From NCBI GenBank assembly GCA_963922205.1, contig CAWUHX010000041.1:1533985-1597984 (forward strand): 64,000 nucleotides of DNA, given 5' to 3'. This stretch comes from Romanomermis culicivorax. Its lineage: Eukaryota > Nematoda > Enoplea > Mermithida > Mermithidae. Of this stretch, positions 11,737 through 23,765 are shown in pieces. Made by a program: the position numbers and the translations under genes. Positions within the stretch are counted from its first letter, which is position 1. Each line of letters begins with the position of its first letter. The notes below the pieces were generated by a model. The model was not told the DNA's origin and searched no databases. It saw nothing but the letters and a program-made list of their open reading frames with translations.

Positions 11737-12255
11737 GGCCACTCCCTTGATATGTGGGGGTCTGCTTCCGAAATTGCTTCCCACCAATCCTTGCTTCCCA
11801 CCAATCCTTGCTTCCTGCTTCTTTTGCTTTCGTATACTATACGCTTACCTAACCACGCCTTCTATGCTTTCTAAGTATTGTATGCTTACCACGCTTTTTA
11901 TGTTACGCTTGCTTCTCTGCTTATGATGGACTTAACCACGCCTATGTGCTTTCCTATTTATTACACGTGCATATATGCTTCTGTATGAACCGAGGCTACT
12001 GTTCCACTTGAGACTGGTGTCTAGGTTGGGGTTTCTACTTTTTATTACTGGGGCAGGTGTGTTTAGGACTCTGGGGGGGGGGGAATAGTGCAGCTATGGA
12101 ATGTGTGTTTTCATGTGAGTTCTGGGGGCCAGGTACAGATGTGCAAATTGATTAGAACATCTTTAATTGGGTCAATAACGGCTTCTGGGTGTGAGACGTT
12201 CAAAACAGAACACTTCAAATAAATTTATGGGAATGTCAATATGTGAAACTCAGAC
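11737..12255. repeat. LTR-like direct repeat, copy 2
   Basis: Diverged partner of 11022-11547. It has a duplicated TTGCTTCCCACCAATCC near 11775-11810 and AATAAA near 12220. TTTATACTG lies just upstream, where copy 1 has TTTAAATAC. Confidence 0.5.
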
Positions 12256-12664
12256 CTAGGAACTGGCGAATGTTGGCGACAAAAATTCTAGGATTTTTCA
12301 TTCTAAATTGGGCTTTCTGCAAATTGCCTATTCATTCCTTAGAATCGCCTATTCATTCCTTAGAATCGCCGGCTGTCATCGATTATTAAATCCTAGAGAT
12401 TGGCGACAAATACTGAAAAATGTCAATTTTTGAACAAAAAATGATCAAAAATGTCGATTTTATAGGCGCTTCTCACCATTAATACATGTTTTTCGGTATT
12501 TTCAGAAAAGAAATACTATTTTTTGGGCTTTTTCCGTGAAGAAATCGATTTTTTGTTCTTTCAGAGACTCCTCCCACAAAATTTTGGGAATTACTGACCC
12601 AGCCCGGCCCAAAAAAAAGTGGCGCGATCCCCCCAACAGACCTCGGGGTTCCGTTACATGTATG
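12256..12664. mobile_element. Partial family-F then partial family-L sequence
   Basis: 12256-12410 carries the F interior (GCAAATTGCCTATTCATTCC twice). About 12410-12664 is a left-truncated L copy ending CCGTTACATGTATG. Boundaries approximate. Confidence 0.55.
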
Positions 12665-13605
12665 TTTTCGGCCTGTTTTATTCCTACTCTACACCAATGA
12701 CATTTCTCATTTATTGAAAGACAACATTAAGGCTAAATTACTTATCTTTAATGGTGATATTAAAATCTACACCTGTGCATGATTTTATGTGCAACGTTAT
12801 GTACTCTGAATAGTGATTAAATGGTCAGTAGAATGTCAACTGAATATGTCATCAATTGTATTTCAGCAGGAATCATCTGAAATAAGGATAAATGATTAAA
12901 TCATGTGCAAAAAGGACAATTGTACCGAAGATTTCAGCCGGAAAATATGAAATAATGTACAATAGTAAAAAATGCTTATTCTAGACTTCATAATATTTTA
13001 GGTAGTTTTGCAAGCTAACAATGTTTTCCTACTAAACTAAAGCATAAGTGCCCATTACTTACTTGAATGTGTTACAACTGTACAATGATGCCACTCACTA
13101 ATATTAAACGACTGGCAAAGAACAGAAATTTTTCTCAGTGTCATAAACTTCATGGATTGTCGTTAGCCTGAAAATGGCTATTTCTGAAACTCCTTTGAAA
13201 AAATTAGGGTCCTAAACAATATTTTAATGTTATATAAAATGCATTCTGGATTTGGACAACTTAATGCGCCATCACGCAGTCGGCCACAAGATCACAAAAC
13301 AACTTGAAACTCTAGTCTGTTTTTTTTTTAAATAATTTTGAAGTTTCGGAAAAGTTTCTAAAACGCAAATTTGGCTTGTCATGCAATAGACCCGTTTCAA
13401 TCGTGCAATGAAAATCTCAATCGAAATTCCATGAATAACTTTTTCTCTGACCTTTCCACGTTGTTGGACACGCTGACTATGACACTGTGGAAGAAATTAA
13501 ATTTCTCATAATTTATTCTATTCTAGGCAATTACCGTTTGTAGTGCATCATGAGAACAGGTATACGCAGTCCTCTTACATAACTTACCGGGATAGTTCAA
13601 CCTTC
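12665..13605. other. Intergenic, nothing recognised
   Basis: AT-rich, no open frame of note. Confidence 0.45.
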
Positions 13606-14121
13606 TAGTCTTTTTTCTGAAATGCTTGTAACCGAAAAAAAGATGAAATGAAGTGTACATTGCCTCGTGCGCACACTATACTGTATCACGGAATAAGCGC
13701 GGCAATCGAAATTTGGCGGAATTGAAAACTATTTGATACAAAAAAGTTGGAAATGATAAAAAAAAAATTTTGCACATGGTTTTCATTTTCTGAAAAAAAT
13801 TTCGAGTTAAAATCGTGATATAATAATTTGGTGTGCTTCGGAAAGTTGAAATCTCAAAATCCGGCGCATTGCGCTGATCATTTGCTTAGCTTTTTTGCAC
13901 AGAGGGAATATATTTTTAGCCGTGCCAAATTTTTTTTGTACATTTCTCGCACCGGCGGGAAATTATTTTTGAACCAAGTTATCGAGTTTAGTTACAGTCT
14001 AGCGCTGCCTGTTAATCGATTCCTAACATAGTCAAGAATGATATTACCACGGCATGAAATTCTTCATGCGTACTTACTTTCAGCGTTTTTGCATTACAAG
14101 CATTTGAAAAAATACAGACTA
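13606..14121 (+). mobile_element. TA-flanked MITE, family H, intact copy
   Basis: 516 bp from TAGTCTTTTTTCTGAAATGC to its inverse (GCATTTGAAAAAATACAGACTA). It shares ends with family G but has a different interior. A decayed GC hairpin lies near 13861. It serves as the empty-site reference for the interrupted copy at 39677-45781. Confidence 0.8.
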
Positions 14122-14461
14122 TAGCTTGTATTTCAAATTTCACCTCGAACTGCTTCGAAAATTTTACTTTTGGATTGAGAACCGCCCAAACCGTTCGTAA
14201 GATAAAATACATTATAGACCGAGGGAGGCTCAATTATGAAGATGTCGTAAGACAGGTGCTAGCGGAACATAAAACAAAAAAACGTGAAAAGCTTAATATT
14301 TTACTAGATGGGGTCGTATTATTGTCAATCAATGATACTATCGATGAGAAAGGTACTAGCTCGACATCGTAAAAAATTCACCAAAAGATCCCTTCTATAC
14401 AACACCTCGAATGATGTGAAAATAACACGCTTAAAATATCCGAAATATTACACTAAAAAAC

Positions 14462-14755
14462 TCAAGCCTGTCTTTCGCCCAGCTTTCCTGGTTTGACCTT
14501 TTCTTGTGGTCGTTTATCAACGACTTTCTTCGATTCATCTATGTTATTGATAGGCGATTTTTTATTCTTCTTTTTGGCTTGTTTCAATGAACTCTGAGTA
14601 ATTTGCAATATCTTTTCGTCTTGAATTTTATGTTCAGATTCGTAAAGCGTCGTGGGATCGTTGGGCGGTGTCGTAATTCGTAAAATTCCGCTAGGCATTA
14701 TTAGAACTGTGGCTTTCATTTGGGCAACGATTTCATCATTTTTCTCGTAGAGAAC
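14462..14755 (-). CDS. PA2G4: PA2G4 terminal coding exon 6
   Basis: 97 codons plus TGA. Acceptor TTGTCTAG is followed directly by [20 protein letters not shown], then a lysine-rich tail ending GERQA. The tail is about family length and shows no break. Confidence 0.94.
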   Translation of the reverse strand, partial: VLYEKNDEIVAQMKATVLIMPSGILRITTPPNDPTTLYESEHKIQDEKILQITQSSLKQAKKKNKKSPINNIDESKKVVDKRPQEKVKPGKLGERQA

Positions 14756-17700
14756 CTAGACAATAACCAAATCAATGAAAAACGACACTTTTGCACTTTA
14801 TGGCCTATCGAATTTTTTTCAACTTTTTTCAACCATAGGTTGCGTGGTTTGCACACAATAGGCGTAGGCTTGAGCTTAGTCTTGGGCTGTGTAAAAAACT
14901 TGGGCCGAAGTTTATCTCGTGTATAGTGCAGTGTATTCTAGCGAAATAAGAGAAAACTTTTGGTTGTTTGCCTAGTTTTTTTAATTCAGCTTGCTCAACC
15001 TATCTTTACTGCTATTTCAAGGTACGTTTTTGATTTTCCAGGTATCTATATGATTTTCTAACTAGCTGACAGCACGGAAGAAGATCATATATGCACAGCA
15101 TGGAAATTCGGCTGGTTGTCAGCTAGAACAGGGGGAACACTTTTGATTGATTGCCTAGTTTTTTGATTCAGCTTGCCCCACCTGTTTTTACTGCTTCGTT
15201 TCAAGGTAACTTTTCGATTTTTCAGGTACCTTTCTGATTTTCTAACTAGCTGACGGCATTGAAGAAGGCTATATATGCACAGCATAGGAATTCAGCTGGT
15301 TGTCAGCCAAAACAGAAGGTGGGATAGAATTTTTTGTTTCTCGAGTATACCAAAAGAAAGCTTTTCTAACATTCAACTAGCAAAGTCTAACATGTCAAAT
15401 ATGTAAAAATATTCACTTAGCCTGCTTTTTTAAAGGTTTTAATGTTACTCTTTTGGAATCATGTATGCCCTGTTCAGAAAAACCTTTTAACTACAGCATC
15501 ATTTCCAGTCTAATGACGTATTTCTCTTCTTTTCTTTCTTATTTTCCTTCATCGTCTTCTTGATCAATGCTGGGGAGCAGAATCAGCTGGGGGCCAAGAC
15601 CTTCCTAACCCCCATGTGCATGTATGAAAAAGGTCTTAGGCGAACGAGAGGGTATTATTCTAGCTATAGTTCATTTTGACACCCTAAGCGTGACGCGCTG
15701 ACGACCATAAAAAAAGTCAGAGTAACCTAGTCGAAACCGCAGAGCTAGCCGAAACCGCAATCAAAATTTCGGAGCTTGTTGATATTATGGCACAGAGTGC
15801 CGAAAAATCTCGTACTGGTTTGGTCAAAGTTAATCATTTTTAGCCCGAATATCGGCATTTTTATACGTGTATTAAGGGTGGGAGTTAGAACGGCTGCCCT
15901 GAGTTTAGGTATCCAGTCGGCTATACAAGGGGAAGTCGCAGATACTGTAAGTGATGACTCTAGATTACATTGGCGGAATACCGTTCTCCTGACAGCTCAC
16001 ACACAACTCCCAACGTATATGATAGACTTTACGATTCAGATTTTTTGGCATGTTTAATAAACTTTTGTGCTTCTTCTAAGCTAAGTAAGTTAGCACCCTT
16101 ACCGGAAATGGCTTCATCAAATTATGACGTTCGCATTCCACGACGCCCATTTTCGTTTTAACTTCGTCGTCGAAAATCCTGAGCGTAAAGGGTAAAGATC
16201 CGAAACGTTTGTCGACGTCCGAAAAGAAGACTCTCGACGCCTTCATTTTCAACTGATATACAATATCTTCATTTTTCATATAAACAGTCGTCCTGGTGTC
16301 CATTTCTTTGCTTTTACCTCAAATTACTAAAAATTTCAAAACAGCAACAAAGACGGACGCGATTTGTCGAAAAAGTAAATTGGTAACGATCTTTTTCCAG
16401 TTCACCAATTGCTCAAAATTTAAGCCATTAAAGGAAAAATCGAATTTTTCGCCCAAAAAAGCCCTGAAAACGATTCATAAATTTCCTCAAACACCATGAA
16501 AATATGCATTTATGGCGCGAGGCGCCGGAAAATTGAAGTTTTTGATTTCCGTTTATTGTTCAAAAATGAAAATTTAATAAAAAATTGACTTTCAGTTTTT
16601 TCGACTTAAAAGATAGAGGCTCCTATGCCTAGCACATTTCAGTCATAGGATCGGTGAACCTTCAGGAAGGTCACCATATGGCCATTAGGGATGGAACAGA
16701 TCCACTTTTTTGATGATATCGGATACGGATCTGAAAAAATCGCTTCGACAGATACGGATCGTGAATGATAGATCCGGTCGGATCTGGATCTTTGATGATA
16801 GCATATACACGTAAACTTGCTCAAGAAAACATTATGTATATGTTTATTTTAAATCAGGTTTGTATGAATCTATATTCTTTCTGCGTTATATTCATTCATT
16901 AAATTATATTCATGTTTTAGTTACTGTTTGTTCCATCGGAAAGAAAATTAATGAAACTCAAGTCTATGATTTGTCAGAAATTATGGATTCTAATTCATTT
17001 TTCAGCAGAGTGTGATATCACTTCACACTGCCCCCAGAAAATGAATAAAAACCAAGGTCCAATGAATGCGAAATACAGCTATCCAGAAAAAGCCATGGTA
17101 CTAGAGGTCAGCGAAAACATCTGCAGAGGAAACACCCAACAATATAATAAGCAGCTTGTTACTGAAGAGAAAGAAAATAGGTACCGAAATATAAGTAATT
17201 AAAGACAGGGTTTTCTTGAAAACGGCGCTAATGAAACGAAGAGGCATGCTGATAGGAATTTTTTGACGTTAGCACGCGTGTTTGTAACTGGAAAGGAGAA
17301 ATTATTCTAAAAGTTCGAGAAGAAATTCAGATAAAAGATATCCCAAAATTGTGGCGAAAAATTAAAAATCGTCATTTTTTCACAAATAACAACTTCCTCA
17401 ATATTCCCATTCTCTTCGTCACTTTTGCTTAGTGAACATGAACAACTGCGGCTCAAATCTGAATCAGCTTCGGCGCTACCCTCTTGGACACTACTTAAGT
17501 AATTTGAAAACAGCTGTCTTGACATTTGCTGAAGTTTACGCAAATCAATAATTGTGAGTAGCCAATATAATTGTGCGATTTCTGACAAAATCAATCGAGA
17601 ACCTATAATGAAGTTGAAGCGCAGTTCCAAATACAATGAAAACATGTAAACTTTTACTGCCAAACTAACCAGAGTATTTTCTTGTCGATTAACTAACCAA

Positions 17701-20700
17701 GTGCATAATGTAAGAAGGAGCTAATTCAATTAGAATCAAATGAGACTTATTCCTTCTGAAAGTACTTACATCAAGCATGATTTCATGAGTTGATAGTACA
17801 ATAAGAGCAGGTTATTCGAATCGGCAAACTCACACATTAGTTTGACACCAACAATGTAACATTTGTCAGCCGTGCTATAGAAATATTTTTTTCATTAGCA
17901 CGAATGCTAATGCGACCCGTGCCGAAAAAACTCTGATTCAAGAACACATTGTTACCGGTGATTTCAAATAACTAACCATTGTGTTTTCATTTAAAGATAG
18001 CCAAAATAGTCCCAAGAGTGATCCAAAAACCGAATTAAAGCAAGAACTCAAATTTCAAGCGTCTTTGAACAATTGCTTAATGCAGAAAAATTAAATCCCC
18101 AGATTCAATAACAAATAAAGTCATACGATGTAGCATGTTTTTTCAGAAAATTTTTTTGTAGAACTTAATGCAAACTGAAATCAACAAAGATATGATTACG
18201 ATCTGATCTTAATCTCTAACAGCAGTGGATCCGGATCTGAAAAAAAACTGATTCAGCGGATCCGGATCTGAAAATTTAGGCGGATCTTCGCGGATCCGGG
18301 TACCCGTTTCAGCCCTAATGGCTACATATATGGCTAACGATTTCCGGGCGATGCCTTCTCATGGCACTCACCCCCACTATTACATGTAAAGAGGAGAGCC
18401 GAGGACTGGGAGTCGAGCGACTTTTTTGGGGTGGATCAATTTTCAAAAATTTCAGGGAGTCCTTGGGAAACAATTTCGATGTTTTTACTGAAAAGGTCCG
18501 AAAAATAGTTCAAAAAATTAAGATTTGTCTAAAAAATCGTAAAGAATGTGTATATGACGCGAACCGAGAAAATGACCAGACTGCCCAATGGGGAGGGGTA
18601 TTGCCCCTACCTGAAGTCTAAAAATGTATCACTGGTTGTTTAGTTTTGGGACATAATTGCGTATTTTGTGGATATTTAGCCATTCTACACCCGCTGTTAA
18701 AAGATAATCATCATCAAAAAATTGATCGACGGGGGTGATCGACTTCCCAAAACGGAACAATTACTGACTAGATAAAAGTAATACAGATAACAAAACTGCA
18801 TTTTTGTGCGTTTCAGAAGCTCGAAATCCGAAATTTTCGGTCACTGCGCACATAATTTCTTTAATAATTTTGGGGGTCTGGGGTCCTAAAAATTAGGAAA
18901 TGGGAAAAAAAATCCTAAATATCCAAAAAAAATAAAAATTGGGAAATGGCTCCTAAAATTTAAGGTCTATGAGTCATTTTGGCTCCTAAAATTTTGATTA
19001 ATATTATTTATACTTCAGTGGATTATAGTTATTTCATTCAATCTTAGATTCAAGGTTAATGTTCTGCAGATTCTAAAATAAGGAAAGGCCATAAATTTTC
19101 CTTTTTCATTCTACAATTCTTCGGTTGAGTCTATATATATACTGTTTTTCCACAGTTCAAACTCTCCGCGACAAAACATTTTTGAAAAAGCGAAAAATGT
19201 GGAGGGTTCGACATGGAAAAGAAAAATTTTGGTTCATTTTAGAGGCCAATATCTGAATTTTCCATTTTTTGTGACTATAATTAAAAATATGAAGCCGAGT
19301 TTGAATTTCTAAGCATCACGGAAGTGATTTTTAGAAATTTCAAGTTTAATTTGAATTTTTTCAAACCCATAAGTAAGACTATATTTTTTTAATTTTTAAA
19401 ACGATAGAGACATGTTTTTGAACAGAAAATTTGAACTTTATGTTTATCGAATAAGTTATCCTTTGATTGATTTTCAAGCATTATAGAATGCTAGAATCAT
19501 CTGAAAAAAATTTCGGCGCTGCGCGCCCGAACAGATCGCAAACAACAGAAGGAACAGGAACAGAAGCTGTAGCTGCAATTACCCTATACTTTTGTTCCAG
19601 AAGAACATGAGCTCAAGTGCTATCCTGCAAGAAGGTCCGTGCAAAAAATAGACAAAGTTTCGTGCTTTTTTGCGAACATAAATTTTTTTAAAACAAAAAT
19701 GTTTTGGTTGATCCTTCCACATGTACCAAGAGACAAGAAAAACACACGCTGGATATGAAAAGTTTGGAACAGTCATTTTTTCGAACACGTTTCAACTGGT
19801 TTAATATCCATATAATTTAATTACATTTCACAGTGTGCTACAAGCCTATTTTTCGGTAACATATTTTTGGCTCCCAAAATTTAAATTTCGCTCCTAAAAA
19901 TGTAGGTCTAGGAGTCATTTGGCTCGTGAGTTTCAAAACAAAAAAAGCCTGGCTGCGCACTGCTCTCGTAGGAGCATTATTCTCTACAAATCATCAGTTA
20001 GGAAGAGACATTCGGTACACTCTTAAATCAGAATAAATAAATCCTAAATCAGAATCTTAAATCAGACTTCATTAATAATTCTTCGGTTTGGTCTATCCAC
20101 TGTTTTTATTCACAAATAATATATTTTGGAAAAGATAAGAGCGATTCGACATAAACATGAAAAAGATGAATTTTTTGTGCATTTGAGAAGTTAGAGGCTT
20201 TATTTTTTTAACTTGTTTGTAACTATATTCAGAGGTCCCCAAAGTCAGATTTTTAAGATAGGGGTAAAGTTGAAAATTTTCCCGGGTAGTGTAGCAATAT
20301 GTCCCCCAAACACGTCATTTTGTCCCATAATAAGGCAACCACAGTGATCAATTTTTAGGAACTTAGGGGTAATATCCCCATACCCCTCCCTATGGGGTAG
20401 TCTGACCATACTCCTAAGCATAAAGCTTAGTTTGAATTCAGAGGCATCATCGAGTATGACACTACCCAAAATTCAGCGTATCTGTAAGTCACTTGAGCAG
20501 TAAGTCATTTTTACCGGGATAGATACGATCTTACGATCGGGGTAGTCTGAATGATTGAAGATTTTTACCTTATAATACATACAACTCCTTACATACAAAG
20601 AGTACAACTCCTCACCTTCGCCAGTGCTCATGAGAATGTCAATAGCGTAAACTTCGTATTGTTCAAATTCACATTTTTCGAAATCTTGTTTTTGTTTCTC

Positions 20701-21915
20701 GCCGGGATTCTGGATGATTTGTTTTTCTCCATCTAAAGGGAAAATTCTTTACATATAAATGGAAGAAAATGCATAATGCCATCATTTCTAAAAAACTAGC
20801 CTATTTTATTCCGTTTAAGTTGATGAGATACCATGTTTTCGACCGGTTTGCATTTATAACTTTCCGCAATCTTTTGTATGACATCCGTAATCTCGTTGTT
20901 TTTATATTGACCAGGTTTTAACATCCTGATTGCTGTTTCTAGAGCATTATGAGCGGCTAGAATCACATCGGCTTTACGACCAGTAATCTAAAAATATGAT
21001 ACACTTGCATTGTATTGAACCAGGTACATAATTTACTCCAGGCTAGGAGAACGAGTTATTTTTTTCAATTACCAGAATATGTAGTCAAGCAGCCATAAAA
21101 TCAAAAAAAAATCCGAGCAAAACAAGACAACGTATCAAATTCGAGTTGGAAACTGCCAACCAAAACACAAGAGATCAAGCAATCAACCTGAGGATTGAAT
21201 CTTCCACGGATATGGCTTGTGCCACTGCCCAGCACTGCAAGGTACTTGTACGGAAGGAAACGTACAGTTCAAAGATCAGCCGAAAAAGAACTCTTACAGG
21301 CTTAATGACATCCCATCTCACTTTTTTCTTGTTTTGATCCTCGACTTCGTCGATAACAATGGTATGTGCGGCTGAAGCAATGTAGCCATCAACGTGAGCG
21401 CCTAGGTCTACCTTGACGACATCGCCGGCCGACAGATGCACATCTTTTTCGGATCGCAAGGGTGAATAATGGCAGATGCAGTTATTAACGGATATGCAGG
21501 TAGGGAATGCGATGCCTTTTTTCATTTCTTTATCTTTTTTGAACAGCTTAAAAATGAGCTAACCTGCATTTCGGGAAATAATCACAAGTTAGAAAATATA
21601 TATAATTCATAGAAAAAAATTAAATTCCATGACAAAATCTACGAGATATTCATTTAGCTTTAGAAATAAATGCCAATAGTCGTTATATACTTGTCCTGTT
21701 TTTTCGGTCAATTGTTTATCGCCGAATTCGCATAATTCCAAAACAGATTGACCCGGTAGACATTTTTTGAAAATTTCTTGCAGAACAGCGTTCACTACGG
21801 CAGCAGCCATATTATGTTTAGTGACAACTAGATCGTTGGCCGGCGTATATTTGCTTTCATTTTTCGATTCATTTTCTGATTCGCTATCCGAAGGCGAACT
21901 GTCGCGGCTTGACAT
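14462..21915 (-). CDS. PA2G4: PA2G4/EBP1-family protein, complete six-exon gene
   Basis: Proliferation-associated protein 2G4 has the methionine-aminopeptidase 'pita-bread' fold without peptidase activity; family members bind ribosomes and RNA and act in growth control in cytoplasm and nucleolus. Coding exons are 21915-21691, 21546-21322, 20987-20801, 20732-20616, 16317-16103 and 14755-14462. They join to 1263 nt, 420 residues, against about 394 in human. Family blocks in order: DLVVTK (28-33), MKKGIAFPT (83-91), [12 protein letters not shown] (121-132), ITGRKADVI (151-159), [10 protein letters not shown] (213-222), [14 protein letters not shown] (239-252), LKMKASR (274-280), MGVVEC in exon 5, VLYEK (324-328), TVLIMPSG, then a Lys-rich tail (KKKNKK) typical of the family. 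The start is firm: an in-frame TGA lies three codons upstream. The N-terminus is an acidic Ser/Glu stretch longer than in human. No frameshift is needed. No polyadenylation signal was identified downstream. Confidence 0.96.
14953..15318. repeat. Tandem duplication of about 183 bp in PA2G4 intron 5
   Basis: Two units sharing GCCTAGTTTTTT, CTAACTAGCTGAC and ATATATGCACAGCAT. The second unit runs on into a degenerate family-A element ending near 15627 at CATGTGCATGTATG. It lies inside the 1347-nt intron. Confidence 0.65.
16103..16317 (-). CDS. PA2G4: PA2G4 coding exon 5
   Basis: 215 nt. The acceptor is AATTTGAG; the TTTTTAG just upstream would put a stop in frame, so it is not used. It encodes [18 protein letters not shown] and on to [17 protein letters not shown], and ends at the strong donor GTAAGG in phase 0. 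Confidence 0.93.
16330..18390 (+). mobile_element. Decayed family-L sequence split by a hAT-like element (PA2G4 intron 4)
   Basis: L-type sequence, with GC hairpin TGGCGC-GAG-GCGCCG at 16513-16527, stops at 16685 and resumes at 18318 (GGCTAACGATTTCCGGG, ending ATTACATGTAA). The left limit is unclear. Confidence 0.55.
16686..18317. mobile_element. hAT-like element with GGATCCGGATC subterminal words
   Basis: Ends TAGGGATGGAACAG and, inverted, TAGGGCTGAAACGGG, typical of hAT. Flanks ATGGCCAT and ATGGCTAC are a diverged 8-bp duplication (6 of 8). About 1.6 kb. Subterminal copies of GATCCGGATCTGA, CGGATACGGATC and GATCCGGTCGGATC occur at both ends. Internal frames (16951-17202 +, 17663-17307 -) are unrecognised, so it is probably non-autonomous. 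Confidence 0.75.
18391..20615. other. Rest of PA2G4 intron 4: mosaic of decayed repeats
   Basis: Contains an L-like piece (about 18410-18560), a TCCTAAAATTT-rich segment at 18880-19010 echoed at 19866-19930, a word-type end near 19150-19260 (CCACAG...ATGTGGAGG), a GC hairpin (19514-19529), and a stretch 20230-20480 shared with 23170-23305 (CCCAAACACGTCATTTTGTC). No exon-like sequence was seen. Confidence 0.5.
20616..20732 (-). CDS. PA2G4: PA2G4 coding exon 4
   Basis: 117 nt, entered in phase 1 after CCCTTTAG, encoding [20 protein letters not shown] and then [19 protein letters not shown]. The donor is GAAG|GTGAGG. The next intron (16318-20615) is about 4.3 kb and full of repeats. Confidence 0.93.
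20801..20987 (-). CDS. PA2G4: PA2G4 coding exon 3, followed by a GC-AG intron
   Basis: 187 nt from an acceptor ATTTTTAG. It encodes [19 protein letters not shown] and on to SHQLKRNKI, ending in phase 1. The donor reads ATAG|GCTAGT, a GC donor. The nearest GT, 4 nt on, would bring in a stop codon at the junction. The intron is only 68 nt (20733-20800) and ends in a normal CCCTTTAG. Confidence 0.9.
21322..21546 (-). CDS. PA2G4: PA2G4 coding exon 2
   Basis: 75 codons starting [11 protein letters not shown] after an acceptor ending TTTTTAAG. A second in-frame AG (TTAG) lies 12 nt upstream and would add four residues; homology to ...TGKIFKKEKEMKKG favours the downstream one. The donor is GTGAGA. 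The exon holds the [13 protein letters not shown] and [14 protein letters not shown] blocks, the most conserved part of the fold. Confidence 0.92.
21691..21915 (-). CDS. PA2G4: PA2G4 coding exon 1
   Basis: 75 codons, ending in phase 0 after ...EKTGQ. The donor is GTATAT directly after CAA. It encodes the acidic Ser-rich N-terminus and the DLVVTK block. The following intron is 144 nt. Confidence 0.93.
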
Positions 21916-22134
21916 TGCGATTCAAATATAGTAAATTCGTGTCTAAAAATTATAATACAATTTGATCATGCGGCAGTCATGTGTTGAAAGTATCCATCTC
22001 AGCAGCTTTCCTCGGAGAGGAAATATCGGCAAAGCGTTAGTCAATAAGACTGGCCAGGTAAAGATTTTCCATGTGACAACCAACGAACGCAAAAAAAATA
22101 AAAGAACGGAAAAAATTAAGGCACTTGTGCGCAT

Positions 22135-22332
22135 CAGTTTTTTTTGTACTCGACCCGTTTGTACTGGTACCAACGACGGTCTAAGATTTGTTTGTACTTC
22201 ATTGGTTACACTGTGATTAACATATCAAATTGAATTTTCATACCAGAAAATTGTTTGTACTGATACAAACAAGGCCCAAATTTTTGTTTGTACTCAAGCC
22301 AAAAAGTCTGTAAAGTACAAAAAAACTATGGC
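22135..22332. mobile_element. Small word-type MITE upstream of PA2G4 (TTTGTAC word)
   Basis: Runs from CAGTTTTTTTTGTACTCG to AAGTACAAAAAAACTATGG. Inner near-palindromes GTTTGTACTGGTACCAAC and TTTGTACTGATACAAAC. It lies about 220 bp upstream of the PA2G4 start codon, close to where the promoter should be. Confidence 0.55.
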
Positions 22333-23319
22333 GCGGATCCGCAGCAGACTACCAGTATGAAACCTACAAGTTCTAGACCTAGAATATTTTAAACGACCAG
22401 TGTTCCTCAAAAGCTATTCCTCCCCCAAACAACAAAAAAGCTCAGCGAGCAGAATTTGAAATTATAACTGATTCAGCTATTTCAATTATCTTTTCAATGT
22501 TGCCCACTGATAGGGAGTAAACTAAAAAATAGATCTCCCTTCTTGAAATTTTTACGGAACTATTTGTAATTTATTTCTTGTCGATTCTGGTTCTTGATGA
22601 AACAATTTTAAGCTCTTTCGCCAACAAAAGTCTGGTGGTTCGAGAACAAAAAGAAATTAAAAATGTCGTAATTTCGGGTTTTAGGTTTTTCTGTCAGATA
22701 ACATAAAATTTGAATCTAGAATATTCCTAAATGCTCCAAAAAAACATACGATATGCCAGACACAAAGACAAGAAATATTTAAAAATAGGGACATAAAATT
22801 CCACAACAAAAATCGTCGGAAAAAAGTGATTAACCCCCAAAATTACAATGCTTTCTACAACCAACTCATAAAACCAAGCTTTACTATGCAAATAGACGTT
22901 CCAATGTAAAACTAATTATACAGCATCTATGACGTTTGAATCATGGTGGAGTGTATACAGATTATTTACTGATTCCTATTTCAAAATGTTACCGGGCTTG
23001 CAGAACCTAAACTATTACTGGTAAAATGCTCAGCTTCAGCTTAACCAGACATCAATCAATTATGACTATTCCGCTTTTTGGCAATTTTCACCAGTAGAAT
23101 CGACATGTTGATGTATTTGATTTGAACTATATTATAAATAAAAAGACGCCCCAATAAAATTAACGAATGTGACCAGAAGTCTCCAAGGTCAAATTTTCAG
23201 GCAAGAGTAAATTTAAAATTTTTTGGCGGTATGGTAGCTAAATGTCCACTAAACACGCTTATTTGGTCCCAAAATTAGACACCCAGTGATCAATTTTAAG
23301 GACTTCAGGTACATGTAAT
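22333..23319. other. Intergenic upstream of PA2G4
   Basis: No gene seen. About 23170-23305 is a copy of the sequence at 20230-20480. Confidence 0.45.
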
Positions 23320-23744
23320 CATACATGCATAGCATAGAGATTCTGCTGGGGGTCAGCCAGGACAGGGGATGGAATGCAAAATTTTTTTTTGTTCTTGATA
23401 ACGAAAAAAGGTATCAGAAAGTCTTCTAACATCCAAGCAGCATATTCTTCAACCTATATTAGTCAGATAAGTGAAATTATTTGCTTAGACAGCACTTTTT
23501 AAAGTTTTCATGCTACTTTTTTGGAATCAAGTATGATTTGTTTAGAAAAATTGTCAAACTACGGCATCATTTCCATTTTCATGACGATTTTCTCTACTCT
23601 CTTGCTCATTTTCCTTCGTCATCTTCCCAACCATTGTTGGGGAACTCAAATCTGCTGGGGGTCAGCAAGAATCTGCTGGGGGTCAATAAAAATCTGCTAG
23701 GAGTCAATAAAAATCTGCTTGGGGTCAAACCCCCCCCCCACGTG
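23320..23744 (+). mobile_element. CATACATGCA-ended MITE (family A) with four 21-bp units
   Basis: Flanks CATGTAAT at 23312-23319 and 23745-23752. Start CATACATGCATAGCATAG; near the right end about four 21-bp units of AATCTGCTGGGGGTCARYAA, then a C run and CACGTG. Aligns along its length with 37690-38089 and, inverted, 42435-42846. Confidence 0.75.
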
Positions 23745-23765
23745 CATGTAATATCCCCTCACACC

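Noticed and set aside
23640-23730. CRISPR-like short repeats
   Set aside because: Contiguous 21-bp units without spacers, inside a eukaryotic MITE.
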